64,000 nt of DNA. Origin: Plantago ovata (lineage: Eukaryota; Streptophyta; Magnoliopsida; Lamiales; Plantaginaceae). The first letter of the stretch is position 1. Every line of letters starts with the position of its first letter. The notes beneath the pieces are model-generated. The model ran no database searches and was not told where the DNA came from. It saw only the letters and a list, made by a program, of their open reading frames with translations. This document shows, one piece after another, positions 34,595 to 46,890 of the stretch. Both the position numbers and the translations under genes were made by a program. The stretch is from the NCBI GenBank assembly GCA_028274465.1, contig CM051455.1, positions 73,518,489-73,582,488 on the forward strand, written 5' to 3'.

Positions 34595-35907
34595 TAATGA
34601 ACGCTGATGTCGTGCTCCGGATTCAGTCAAATAAATTTGTTATTTAGCCAAAGACAATCCACAACTACAACGAAAACCGTAGTGTAGCAGTAGAATGACT
34701 CGAGTGTCGTTCTCTCAGGACTATAACTAGCTTTATCAAATCTAATTTGTAATATAAAAACAGCAAACAAATAGCAAAGGGGGTTCTAGCAGATAATGGA
34801 GATTGGTGATAGTATCATCCTTCTTAACATAACGGGTCGATAATCATGCATAAATTTCTCGGTCTTGCATAGAGATCTTTGAATCAATCTAGTGTCCTGT
34901 TGCAATTATTAAGCACTACGAAGATAATTGGTCTGACAAGTCAATCACTATTGTCCTAAAGTGTTCCGTAATTATTCAACACTACGAAGATAAACTCGCG
35001 CACAGGTCGACGAGGGTCCAATTGTGCATAATAATTAATACAACATACGAGAATTTAGGTTGTGCCTGATCAACGAAATAAGCAATGACACGGAGTATAA
35101 TGCGCGATATAGCCATTAGCATGATTATCTTCCCTTCGCTAAGAATTCACATACTACCACCAACGATAAGTTTAGCTACTCATAATAGGCATGCAATCAA
35201 CAGAAATCATAGAAGAAAACATGTTGAAAGAATATAATAAAATAAGTAGAATAAAACTGTAAGATACAAAGTTACCGAAGGTTGTCAATCTCCGGATAAT
35301 TGCGATCCTACGAGCTCCAAACTGCTGTGAAAAAGAGTCCCCTAAGCTACGGACCCCCAGAACAGGCTCTGGGAAGTCCCTACCTAAAACTACAGAGAGA
35401 GGTGAGAAAGTAGGTCTGGAAAGATATGATTTTCGGAGAAAACTGAGCAACTATATATAGGCTTCGAATTATTGTGGGCCGGTTCGCCCCACACACGCGG
35501 AGGTTCGCCCGGTGTGGGGCTGTTCGCCCCACCTCTATGGCGGTTCACCCCGGAGAAAAATTCGAGGAATTCCGCATTTTCGACGCGTTTTTGGATTTCT
35601 ACCCCTTTTCGGACTCGGTTTTATTCTTCTTGTAGCCTTCTATCCTCCAGATTCGGCCCCTAGACTCCAAATCCTATCCGGAAACCTTCAGATACTCCAA
35701 ATAGGCTTCTGGAACACCAATTCCTTGTCAACTTCAATATAATTGCCCGGAAATCCTCGAATTTCAACTAAAACCTGTAAAATAAAATCTAAAGGGAAAC
35801 GTGACACTATTCTAATAAAATGTACTAAAATATAGCTAAATTAACATAGAGGATAGCTAAAATAGGTGAAAAAGACTCGAATGAAAGTGTAAAATACACA
35901 TTCATCA
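34595..35907 (-). repeat. left (3') LTR of element D
   Basis: 1,313 bp ending ACATTCATCA. The TATA box is at about 35451-35461 and the GC palindrome array at about 35475-35560. Terminal dinucleotide TG is mutated to TA. Confidence 0.93.
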
Positions 35908-37381
35908 AACTCCCCAAACCGAACCTTTGCTTGTCCTCAAGCAACTAAGCTAGACTCTAATACAAAAAGAAAACATGCAAGACACAAAATGGAGTCTCAT
36001 GCCAAATAAAATGAGCTAATCTACTGAATCTACCAAAAACATACGAACAAAAACCATATAAATCAAAGCATGAATATAGGTTGAAGAATACCTCGATTGA
36101 CTTATACAAATCCACATAAGCACTTATGTCAAGACAAGATAGTCTCTCGTAACATTCTCTACCTGGACCTAGTTAGTGACGACGTAATGAAGCATGCTAA
36201 GATACGAATGGTTGCCCCGTGCCTATGAAACTGAGGACTTACTGCTGTTCCACCATGTTAAGACTTTTCCTCAAAAGAGGTCGAATCAGTACTGGCTCTC
36301 ATCAAACGAATGAGGGTTCCCTATGAAAGATAGCTCTCCCCTATTCTACCCATCTCTCAAGTAGAGTCTTAAGCTATTCACCACTTCCTGAATGGCAAGA
36401 CGAGGGTGGTCTAGAACAGATGATACTCAAGACAAAAAAGATAAAAAAATAGAAAAACACGATTACGAACATTACACGAATTGGAAAAGACACAACACTT
36501 TGCTAAACTGCTATTTGGCTTTCTTTTTTGGACCCTTCATTTGCTTTTTTGGGGTCTTTTCTTTTTTTTTCTTCTTTTTTTCTTTCCATATTTTTTGCTT
36601 TTTTTCTGGAATTTTCCTTTTCTCTTTTTTTCTCTTTTTTTTTTTTAGCCAGCAGTAACATAACAAAGAGAGAAACAAAATGACTCACACGACTTCCCCA
36701 AACCTATTCAAAAGAATAGGCTTGGAGTACAAAATTTACGGAAAATGAAAAATAAACTCACGATACGGAAATGAAAAACAGAAACAAGTCTATGACGGTG
36801 TAACCCCCTCCCCAAACCTATTCGTAAGAATAGGTTATAAACAAAGGATCACACAACCTCACACTACGTCCTTCCTAGGCATTTATCAATCTCAAAGCAT
36901 GGTGAAGACTTGTTGCCTCTTAGGTACATAATTATCATCCTATTATAAAGGTCTTCGTGAACCGCAGTAGAGAAAACACCACTAAGTGATGTCGAGACTA
37001 CCAAGCTTAATTAAGTGCAATACATAAATGTGACAAGCCAAGCGAGAAAAACCTCAAACAAATTCATAGAGATGAAGCATACGATTAATGGCATAGTTGG
37101 TTGATCTACCCAATAAAAAAATTCAAAAAATTCGGCAAATAAACTCCATATAAAACATGCAAAACTATCCTAGGAAAGCAGTAAACGTGCAAATGCGAAA
37201 AATTTCACGAGTTTTTCATAAGCAAGATAAGTATAGAGATAACCAGCGATAACCTCCTCCCCAAACCTGAACGTCGTCGTTCGTCCCGAACGCCGAAAGT
37301 GGATCCAAGGTGAGAGCTAATGCTTGTATAAATTACCTATAATACTCAATCAAAACTCTTGAGAAAACAAAACAAAACACA
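35908..37381 (-). other. 3' UTR of element D
   Basis: PPT next to the LTR, pyrimidine tract on + at about 36520-36650, hairpins at 36701-36723 (with mismatches) and 36815-36836, and a PPT-like C run at about 37255. Non-coding. Confidence 0.8.
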
Positions 37382-39330
37382 CTAACCTTTAGTGGAGGCG
37401 GTAAGTGTAAGCTCAAGGTGATCAACCTCCCTTTGATCACTAGATATCTCGAAGTACGGCTTCACTCGCTGGCCATTCACCTTGAAGGTATTGCCCGTCT
37501 TTGGATCGAAGAGTTTAACAGCTCCATGGGGAGCAACTTCGATAATTTCGTACGGTCCATCCCAACGAGTACGGAGCTTTCCAGGAAATAGTCGAAGGCG
37601 AGAATTAAATACCAAACCTTTTTGTCCAGGGATCAATTCCTTACGTACTATACCACGATCATGATACTTCTTAGTACGTTCCTTGTAAATCTTGGCATTT
37701 TCATAAGCACCTAGTCGTAATTCATCAAGCTCATCTAGTTGCAACAATCGTTCCTCGCCAGCTTTTCCCATATCAAGGTTGAGTGCTTTAATGGCCCAAT
37801 ATGCCTTGTGTTCTAGTTCTACGGGAAGATGACATGCTTTCCCATACACAAGTCTGTACGGAGTGGTGCCGATCACCGTCTTGTAGCTAGTCTTGTATGC
37901 CCAAAGTGCATCATTCAATATTCTTGATTTGACGGTTGCTGACTTCGACTTGCCCCGATGTCTGCGGGTGATAAGGTGTAGCGACACTATGGTGCACACT
38001 GTATCTCTTAAGAAGGGAGGCAAACGTTCTATTGACGAAGTGTGACCCTCCGTCGCTGATGATTGTCCTAGGGCACCCAAATCTCGAGAATATTACTTCC
38101 TTCAAGAACTTCATAACCACTGCGCTGTCATTTGTTTTTGTAGGAATTGCCTCTACCCATTTAGTCACATAGTCCACTGCAACAAGAATGTATTCATAGC
38201 CTCCGCTGTTTGGAAATGGTCCCATAAAATCAATGCCCCATACATCGAAAGGTTCTACCACTAGATTCCCTTGAAGGGGCATTTCATCTTTCTTGCCGAT
38301 ACCACCACCTCGTTGACATGGGTCACAATTCTTCACAAAACTCCGAGCATCTTTGTATATTGTTGGCTAGAAAAATCCTGCCTGCAGTACCTTGTGTGTT
38401 GTCTTCAATCCACTGTAATGCCCCCCACAATTAAGCTCATGGCAATGGCTCAGTACACTTTGTTGTTCTTCTTGTGGCACGCATCTCCTTAGAATCCCAT
38501 CAGCTCCTTCCTTGAATAGATGCAGATCATCCCATATGTAAGTCTTGCATTGCTTGGCAAGAGCTCTCTTGTCCGAGGCTGAAAAGTTAGTGGACAAATA
38601 TTCATAGCCAAATAGTTCACAATATCCGCATACCATGGCTCCTCATTAGCCTTCATTAGGTGCTCATCAGGGAGGTCTTCATTGATGGGTATCGGATCAA
38701 TAGGAATATTAGGTATTCTAGATAAATGATCTGCTACTAAATTTTCCCTACCTGCTCTATCCACTATGGTCAAATCAAAATCTTGCAGCAAAAGGACCCG
38801 ACGGATTAATCTAGGCTTAGAATCTTGCTTAGCTATCAAATGTCTCAAAGCAGCATGATCAGTATGGACATTTACAGGATGTCCAATTAAATAAGATCTA
38901 AACTTTTGTAAAGCAAAGACAACAACTAAAAATTCCTTTTCAGTAGTTGTATAATTAACCTGTGCGGAGTCTAGAGTCTTACTAACATAATAAATCACAC
39001 GATACTGCTTATCAACTTTTTGGCACAAAAACATCACCCATAGCAAAATTCGAAGCATCACACATAATTTCGAAAGGAAGATTCCAGTCAGGCGGCACAA
39101 CAATGGGGGCAGAAACAAGCTTTTCCTTAAGGGTATTAAAAGCAACTAAGCATTCATTGGAGAAATGGAAAACCACATCTTTAGCAAGCAAGCTAGTTAG
39201 AGGTTTAGCAATTTTCGAAAACTCTTTAATAAACCTCCTATGAAAACCCACATGGCCAAGAAAAGATTGCAATTCTTTCACGCAAGTAGGTGGGGGGAAG
39301 TTTTTCAATGATTTCTATCTTAGCCTTGTC
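37382..39330 (-). pseudogene. pol: Athila pol of element D, 3' part
   Basis: Continues the RT after element C at residues DKAK. An extra C in a C-run near 39293 shifts the frame. RNase H follows with further shifts near 39030 and 38610. Integrase: finger region with TAG at about 38366, core WGIDFMGP and ISDGGSHF (38336-37911), and the Glu region [12 protein letters not shown] roughly 43-nt deletion then replaces [10 protein letters not shown] and shifts the frame into the C-terminal domain, which ends TASTKG. The same deletion is present in the fragment embedded in K. Confidence 0.9.
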
Positions 39331-39335
39331 TACCT

Positions 39336-40144
39336 TGATGAACGTTGTCAAGGTCCAGGCAAATATATTTGTAATTAAGCCAAAGGCAATCCACAACTAC
39401 AACGAAAACCGTAGTGTAGTAGTAGAATGACTCGAGTGTCGTTCTCTCAGGACTATACTAGCTTTATCAAATCTAATTAAGAATATAAAACAGCAGATAG
39501 AAAGCAAAAGGGGGTTTCAAGCAGATAATGGAGATTGGTGATAGTATGGTCCTTCTTAACATAATGGGTCGATAATCATGCATAAATTCCTCGGTCTTGC
39601 ATAGAGATCTTTGAATCAATCTTGTGTCCTGCTGCAAGTATTAAGCACTACGAAGATAATTTGGTCTGACTAGTCAACACTGCTGTCCTAATGTGTTCCG
39701 TAATTATTCAACACTACGAAGATAATTGGTCTGATGGTCGACTAGTGTCCATGCGTGCATAATAATCAATACAACATACGAGAATTTTGGTTGCAACTGA
39801 TCAACGAAATAAAGCAATGACACGGAGTATAATGCGCGATATAGCCATTAGCATGATTATCTTCCCTCGCTAAGAATTCACATACTACCACCAATGATAA
39901 GCTTAGCTACTCATAATAGGCATGCAATCAATAGCAATCATAGAAGAATACATATTGAAAGAAGAATAAAATAAGTAGATAAAAACTGTAAGATACAAAG
40001 TTACCGAAGTTTGTCAATCTCCGGATGATTGCGATCCTACGCGCTCCAATCTGCTATGAAAAAGTATCCCCTAAGCTATGGAACTCCCAGGACAGGCCCC
40101 GAAAAGTTCCTACCTAAAACTATAGAGAGAGGTGAGAAAGTAGG
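39336..40144 (-). repeat. left (3') LTR of element C, outer part
   Basis: Starts TGATGAACGTTGTCAAGG and is cut at GTAGG (40140-40144) by chromovirus K. The rest is at 44070-44527. Confidence 0.93.
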
Positions 40145-42700
40145 TGTAACGGTTTTGAAAACAAAATATTTTCTTGAAAAGGAAATTCGAAAATAATTTA
40201 ATAACAACGGTCGGCAATAAATGCCCAAAATAATCTTTGACGCTAACGATATTAAATAATAATCAATGACAACTCAAGTTCGAAAAGACAACGAATGAAG
40301 ACAAATAAAGTGTTCTTCTTATTTTGAAAAGAAACCCGTGACATCCCAGACCCTTCTCTCAGTCGCTGGCTTCCTAGTCACGCACATCCTCAGCAGCATC
40401 TGGAAGGAAGGAAATTTTGGAAAACAAAAGAGTGTGAGATAAAGGATCTCAGTGAGGTTCTAAGTTAAACAGAAAGTAAAACAGTTTTAAAACAAAATCC
40501 TTTTCAGAAAACGAGCACACAGCACAGAACACGTATAACAGATTAACAGAACAGATACGTTGTAGACCGTTGGTGCAGCCCGCCTTATTGCTCCTACTCC
40601 CAGAATGCCCTTATAACTCCCTCCAGAGGATGCATAACTCCGGACAGAAACAGAAACCCCCGTGTACTTTGGGGAAACAGATCCTACGACCCTAATAGAC
40701 CTCAGCGACTTCTGCCTCGCGCCTAAAAGGGAATAGACTAGGCCACGATCAAGCAAACCCGATAGTCCTCTACTACCCAAGCCTACCTAACCATAACCTA
40801 ATCGACCGGTCACACAGAAACAGAACAGATACAGAGTAACAGATACAGACAATTAACACCGAGAGGTGTTCCTGCAGAAAGCTCAGTACAGAGCAGAGTA
40901 GCAATAACAGGAATGCAAAAAGTCATACTTAGGACTTATACTTTTACGCGGAAGCATACAGTAAACAGTAGATAGTAATAGGTACAAACAGTCACATAGC
41001 CTTCCAGTTTTTCGCAAATAATAGGTTTAGGGGTGAACACTCACCTTAGCTTGCGAGCAAACGACCTTCACAAGAAGAGAGCTTACGGGTTTACGGACAA
41101 CGGAGAACCTAACAAGAAAGTACTAACACAATTTAGAAGTCGAACGGACGGAAGGAAAAAGGTTGAAAAAGGAATGGTTAAGTCGGGGTTCGAACTCGGG
41201 ACCTCTAAGTTAGTCAAGCAAGAACCTAACCAACTAGGCTAGCAAGTCAAGTCAATACTAACTTACAAAAACAGAAACTAAGTTTAAACATTTTCAGAAA
41301 CTCTTTCGATTTTCAGATTCTGGAAATTACCAAAATACCCTCAGTGGTAATTTGCAAGAAAAACCCTTTTCGAAAACAGACAGTAAAACGAACCAGTAGT
41401 TTTCCAGACATCAAACAGTCTTCTCAAAGCAAAAAGGTTTACGATACAAGCCTACTGTCAGTCAACTACGGTCAAAGGTAACACTGGAAAAAGGTCGTTT
41501 AGGTTTTTAAGTTTCCCAAATCAGTCCACAAAGTTTCAAACAATATCAACAGTGTCCAATAATCCTTTCGAGGTCAAACAGGAAATCAAAGTCAACATAC
41601 GAGTCAAACAAGTCACAAGTCCAGCAACAGTAACAACAACTAACGAATCCTAAGTCCCGGTTCTCAGTTCGAATTAAAAAAAAACACGGTCAGAATGAAC
41701 AAGGGTAAATCGGTCCAGGGGTAAAATAGTCCAAGTCAAAAAGTCAACCCGAATACGAATCTCGGTTCAAACGAACAGTAAAGGAAATTGAGATTTACCT
41801 TCGAAAGAGAATAAAGGTTCGAACAAATCTGCAAATTGAATCAATCGAAAGGAAAAGGGAATTAAACAAGATTCGAATCGAAATCAAATCAAACTCGAAT
41901 TCGAAACCGAAAGATAAAAAAGAATCGAAATCGCTTACCGATCGAATTCGGATTCAAACGAACTCGGACAGAAAGAACCGGCGGCGTGAAACGGAGCGGA
42001 ACAGCAGCGCGGCGACGGAGGTGTCGAACGAAAAGGCGGCGGCGGCGTCGACGAAATAGAACGGAGCGGCGACGGAGCGGTACAGGCGGAACCGCGGCGC
42101 GTCGAGTGGCAGAGGAAACGGAACGGCGGCGGGGATTGAACGGGACCGGAACGGCGGCGGCGCGGCACGCGGAACGGATCGGATCGATCAATTGATCGAC
42201 CGACGAACAAAACGCGGCGGTGACCGGAGCAATCAGCGGTGGCGGCGGCGGTAAGTGGTGGTGATGATGGTGAGGATGCGGTTGATGATGATGAATTCGG
42301 GATGATGAAAACCGATGAAGATGAATGTTGAAGTTGATGGTGAGCGTGAGGGGAGAGAGAGAGAGAAGAATTTTCTTTTTCTTTCTTACTAAAGGCAAAG
42401 AACGGCTGAGAAGAGATGGGAGGGAATGGAGGAATCTGATTAGGGTTAGGGTTTCAGTGAGAATTGGGCCGGTCAAATGGGCCTTTGACTGGCTCAAGAA
42501 TTGGGCCAAAAACTAGCAGATCAGATAGTCTAACTTGATCCAACGAAACGAAACGAAACGAACTAACTTACGCGAAAATAATTAATTAATTACCGAATAA
42601 ATAATTTACTCTGGTAATTAATTAACTAAAATAAATAATTAAATAATAAAAATAATAATTAAATAATTAAATAAATAATTAAAAAAAACGGGGTGTTACA
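40145..42700 (-). repeat. full LTR of chromovirus K
   Basis: 2,556 bp, TGTAACGG to GGTGTTACA. On the minus strand it starts with an AT-rich block (about 42540-42690). A telobox-like AAACCCTAACCCTAATC lies at about 42430, followed by a GC-rich CGG/CCG repeat region (41980-42250) and the tRNA-like motif (41180-41241). The long Arg/His-rich open frame in the GC-rich part is a composition effect. Confidence 0.88.
41180..41241 (-). other. tRNA-like segment in K's LTR
   Basis: On the minus strand TAGCCTAGTTGGTTAG (box A-like, 41241-41226) is followed about 30 nt later by AGTTCGAACCC (box B-like, 41191-41181 region) within a T-arm-like context. This spacing is that of a tRNA gene or tRNA-derived SINE head. 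No acceptor stem is obvious, so it is probably a relic or a captured SINE piece. Confidence 0.5.
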
Positions 42701-42711
42701 CTCTTCCCCCC

Positions 42712-43165
42712 TTAAAAGAATTTGGTCCCCAAATTCGCACCTGAAAAGTTGAAGAGCTCGGGATACTGCCGGCGCATGTCATCCTCGCTTTCCCAGGTTG
42801 CCTCTTCATACTGATGATTTCTCCACAACACCTTTACTTGCTTGATTTGTCGATTACGGAGCTGTTGTACCTTCTGGTCAAGAATACGAACCGGTTGCTC
42901 CACATAGGACAAATCCTCCTCAATGGTCACTTCCTCGGGTTGGATTACGTGCGACGGATCCGGATAATACTTCTTCAGTTGAGATACATGGAATACATTA
43001 TGAATTCCAGTAATAGTAGTGGGCAGTTGCAACCGATAAGCTACAATGCCAACTCTCTCAATGATCTCGTATGGACCCACATATCGAGGGTTCAGCTTAG
43101 CTCGACGACCCATACGAACAATTCCCTTTCTCGGAGATAGCTTGAGAAAGACAAAATCACCGTCT
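42712..43165 (-). pseudogene. pol: chromovirus integrase C-terminus with chromodomain
   Basis: The frame enters at GDFVFLKLSPRKG and runs through LNPRYVGPYEI and VFHVSQLKKY. A chromodomain follows at about 42900-42740 (residues YVEQPVRIL, VKVLWRNH, ATWESE), and the frame stops just before the PPT (TTAAGGGGGGAAGAG on the minus strand). In the family the chromodomain guides integration to heterochromatin. The N-terminal rest is missing. Confidence 0.9.
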
Positions 43166-43629
43166 TGTAGCTAGTCTTGTATGCCCAAAGTGCATCATTC
43201 AATATTCTTGATTTGACGGTTGCTGACTTCCACTTGCCCCGATGTCTGCGGGTGATAAGGTGTAGCGACACTATGGTGCACACTGTATCTCTTAAGAAGG
43301 GAGGCAAACGTTCTATTGACGAAGTGTGACCCTCCGTCGCTGATGATTGTCCTAGGGCACCCAAATCTCGAGAATATTACTTCCTTCAAGAACTTCATAA
43401 CCACTGCGCTGTCATTTGTTTTTGTAGGAATTGCCTCTACCCATTTAGTCACATAGTCCACTGCAACAAGAATGTATTCATAGCCTCCGCTGTTTGGAAA
43501 TGGTCCCATAAAATCAATGCCCCATACATCGAAAGGTTCTACCACTAGATTCCCTTGAAGGGGCATTTCATCTTTCTTGCCGATACCACCACCTCGTTGA
43601 CATGGGTCACAATTCTTCACAAAACTCCG
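43156..43629 (-). other. 474-bp Athila integrase fragment embedded in K
   Basis: Matches D 37872-38345 over exactly the same length, with one difference found by eye (a synonymous C/G in the VEV codons). It includes D's characteristic integrase deletion. The left joint shares ATCACCGTCT between K and D; the right joint has two extra bases (GT). Confidence 0.92.
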
Positions 43630-43631
43630 GT

Positions 43632-44069
43632 ATGATGGTGAGGATGCGGTTGATGATGATGAATTCGGGATGATGAAAACCGATGAAGATGAATGTTGAA
43701 GTTGATGGTGAGCGTGAGGGGAGAGAGAGAGAGAAGAATTTTCTTTTTCTTTCTTACTAAAGGCAAAGAACGGCTGAGAAGAGATGAGAGGGAATGGAGG
43801 AATCTGATTAGGGTTAGGGTTTCAGTGAGAATTGGGCCGGTCAAATGGGCCTTTGACTGGCTCAAGAATTGGGCCAAAAACTAGCAGATCAGATAGTCTA
43901 ACTTGATCCAAACGAAACGAAACGAAACGAACTAACTTACGCGAAAATAATTAATTAATTACCGAATAAATAATTTACTCTGGTAATTAATTAACTAAAA
44001 TAAATAATTAAATAATAAAAATAATAATTAAATAATTAAATAAATAATTAAAAAAAACGGGGTGTTACA
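43632..44069 (-). repeat. truncated second LTR of K
   Basis: 438 bp equal to 42264-42700 of the full LTR with about two differences (one substitution, one indel). It ends GGTGTTACA before TSD GTAGG. Confidence 0.93.
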
Positions 44070-44527
44070 GTAGGCTTGGAAAGATATGATTTTCGGAGAG
44101 AAAACTGAGCACTATATATAGGCCCCGAAATTGCCCGCGGCGGTTCGCCCCTCAGTGCGGCGGTTCGCCCCACAGCTATTTCGCGGAATTTCCGCGTTTT
44201 CGACGCGGTTTTGGATTTCTTCACCTTTTTGGACTCGGTTTATGACTTCTAGTAGCCTTCTAACCTCCAAATTCGGCCCCTAGACTCCAAATCCTATCCG
44301 GAAACCTTCAGATACTCCAAATAGGCTTCTGGAACACCAATTCCTTGTAGACTTCAATATAATTACCCCGAAATCTCTGAATTTCAACCAAAACCTGTAA
44401 AATAAAATCTAAAGGGAAACGTGACACTATTCTAATAAAATGTACTAAAATATAGCTAAATTAACATAGAGGATAGCTAAAATAGGTTAAAAAGACTCGA
44501 ATGAAAGTGTAAAATACACATTCATCA
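44070..44527 (-). repeat. left (3') LTR of element C, inner part
   Basis: Resumes after K, from GTAGGCTTGG to ACATTCATCA. It contains the TATA box (about 44113-44122) and two GC palindromes (about 44137-44175). Confidence 0.93.
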
Positions 44528-45870
44528 AACTCCCCAAATCGAACCTTTGCTCGTTCTCAAGCAACTAAGCTAGACTCTAATACAAAAAACATGCAAGACT
44601 CAAAAATGGAGTTTCATGCCAAATAAAATGAACTAAATTACTGAATCTATCAAATAACATATGAACAAAAACCATATAAATCAAAGCATGAATATCGGTT
44701 GAAGAATACCTCGATTGACTTATACACATCCACATAAGCACTTATGTCAAGACATGATAGCCTCTCGTAACATTCTCTACCTGGACCTAGTCAGTGACGA
44801 CGTAATGATGCATGCTAAGATACGAATGGTCGCCCCGTGCCTATGAAATTGAGGACTTACTGCTGTTCCACCATGTTAAGACTTTTCCTCAAAAGAGGTC
44901 GAACCAGTACTGGCTCTCATCAAACGAAGGAGGGTTCCCTATAAAAGATAACTCTCCCTTATTCTACCCATCTCTCAAGTAAAGTCTTAAGCTATTCACC
45001 ACTTCCTGAATGGCAGGACGAGGGTGGTCTAGAACAGATGACACTAAACACAAAAAGATAAAAGATAAAAAACACGATTACGAACATTACAAAAAATGGA
45101 AAAGACTCAAACTTTGCTAAACTGCTATTTGGCTCTCTGTTTTGTACCCTTCTTTGCTTTTTTGGGGTCTTTTCTTTTTTTTCTTTTTTCTTTCCGGATT
45201 CTCTCTTTTTTTCTGGAATTTTTTTCTTTTTCTTTTTTTTCGATTTTTTTCTAGCCCAGCAGTAGCATAACAAAGAGAGAAACAAAAAGACTCACACGAC
45301 TTCCCCAAACCTATTCGAAAGAATAGGTTGGAGTACAAAATTTACGGAAAAAGGAAAATAAACTCACGATACGAGAATGAAAAACAGAAACAAGTCTAAC
45401 GATGGTGTAACCCCCTCCCCAAACCTATTCGGAAGAATAGGTTATAAACAAAGGATCACACAACCTCACACTACCTCCTTCCTAGGCATTTAGCAATCTC
45501 AAAGCATGGTGAAGACTTGTTGCCTCTTAGGTACATAATTACTCGGGAAAACAACCATAAGACCCTAACATGCATCATCCTATTATAAAGGCCTTCGTGA
45601 ACCGCAGTAGAGAAAACACCACTAAGTGATGTCGAGACTACCTAGCTCAACTAAGTGCAATACATAAATGTGACAAGCCAAGCGAGAAAACCTCAAACAA
45701 GTTCATAGAGATGAAGCATACGATTAATGGCATAGTTAGTTGTTCTACCCAATAAAAAAGTTCAAAAAATTCAGCAATAAACTCCATATAAAACATGCAA
45801 GACTATCCTAGGATGAATGTAGTGAAATGCAACCTGAAAAATCTAAGAAAGCGGTAAACGTGCAAATGCA
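44528..45870 (-). other. 3' UTR of element C
   Basis: PPT side (CTCCCCAAATCG on +), pyrimidine tract at about 45150-45250, hairpins 45308-45329 and 45422-45443. Same organisation as A 7861-9216. Non-coding. Confidence 0.8.
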
Positions 45871-46094
45871 TCAGACGAATAAAGCATGCGAGGTACTATA
45901 CTCAGCCTACCAATGTCAAGCTCCAAACTAACAACATCAGATCACTTAAATCCCATCCCCCCTCATGAAATTTACGCTAGTCCCTAGCAGTAAGAAAATG
46001 AGGAAATAAGATATGATACTAGATGTTACACCATGGTTTAGCCTCAGTCGGCTGAGTATGTTGCTTGTGATTTATTGGGCCTCCTCTGTGAGCT

Positions 46095-46304
46095 TTATAG
46101 TGTGACATCAGGTCTTCTGGTGGGTACGATAGTTCCATTTTTAGGCCGGATAGGAACAACTCCTCTATCAGAGTCATCATTGCTCGTATGGCCTTCATTG
46201 TCACTACTGTCACCATCATTATCGCCAGTAGAGTTGCAGTGGCACGTAGAATTCTCAAGATTAACCGCCGCTGTTATGGAATCCTCCATCATGTAGCCCT
46301 TCAA
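46095..46304 (-). CDS. short acidic open frame in the extra module of C
   Basis: 69 codons matching 9435-9644 of A, with CHCNSTGD and an Asp/Ser-rich stretch. Non-ATG start. Possibly a terminal exon of the captured unit. Confidence 0.25.
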   Translation of the reverse strand: MKGYMMEDSITAAVNLENSTCHCNSTGDNDGDSSDNEGHTSNDDSDRGVVPIRPKNGTIVPTRRPDVTL

Positions 46305-46482
46305 TAGGATGTGAACTGTTGAAGGGGAAAGGACAGTGGTATCAGGACCTCCCCCTCCAACGTTTTACACCATGAGAAGGTTACAGTGGGCTGCTCGGGT
46401 CCTCAGAAGTCTTCTACCTTTTTCTCCAATTTCGACCACTTTATCCACTGTTGCTCCGACCAATGTCTATATGATGCTCACT

Positions 46483-46890
46483 TTAGAGGCAGGCAAGGGG
46501 CACCCCAACAAGGTGTTGGGTACCCATGTCATTACGTTTTGGAACCAAGCTAGCGCTTCGGAACCTTCGAGCAACTTCGGACTCAAGATCGAATCCATCG
46601 CGGCAAGACTGTTCTGGTGCCTTCTTGTTCACTCGAACTCTGTAGTCCTCGTGATGGAGTGCTGACATAATAGTGGTTTCTGACCCTTCGGTGGTGCATG
46701 AATAGGCATAGGAGTCCTTACTCCAGGTGTACTCTAGCTCCTCCTCTTGGATAATCCACGACGTTGTTGCCAAACCCCTTAGCTCGAACGCACATCTAGC
46801 GAGATCACCTTCCTTGACATGGTTCTTCACAGCAATCATACGGGAATGCTCCCTTCCTTTAGTATGGTACCTACAAACAGCGATTAGCAC
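46483..46890 (-). CDS. unidentified open frame in the extra module of C
   Basis: 135 open codons homologous to 9823-10230 in A, about 90% identical by eye, with no stop or indel between them. Starts on a non-ATG codon. No recognised domain. Preservation of the frame in both copies hints at coding but the divergence is too small to prove it. Confidence 0.35.
   Translation of the reverse strand: MLIAVCRYHTKGREHSRMIAVKNHVKEGDLARCAFELRGLATTSWIIQEEELEYTWSKDSYAYSCTTEGSETTIMSALHHEDYRVRVNKKAPEQSCRDGFDLESEVARRFRSASLVPKRNDMGTQHLVGVPLACL

Larger units (their letters stand above)
40145..44069 (-). mobile_element. chromovirus K (Tekay/Del-like), rearranged
   Basis: TSD GTAGG at 40140-40144 and 44070-44074. 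It has a full LTR (40145-42700), a short PPT-proximal internal piece with integrase C-terminus and chromodomain (42701-43165), a 474-bp Athila integrase fragment (43156-43629), and the last 438 bp of a second LTR (43632-44069). PBS, gag, protease, RT and most of integrase are gone. Both outer ends and the TSD are intact, so the loss happened after insertion. Confidence 0.9.

Noticed and set aside
42430..42450. Telomere-like TTAGGGTTAGGG
   Set aside because: Only about two units inside K's LTR, repeated in the truncated second LTR; a telobox-type word, not an interstitial telomere.
41889..42509. 206-codon His/Arg/Pro-rich open frame
   Set aside because: Lies in the GC-rich part of K's LTR with CGG/CCG repeats; overlaps other open frames on both strands and has no domain.
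43156..43629. A separate Athila insertion inside K
   Set aside because: No LTR, no TSD, and breakpoints in mid-integrase with microhomology to K; better explained as copied repair filler.
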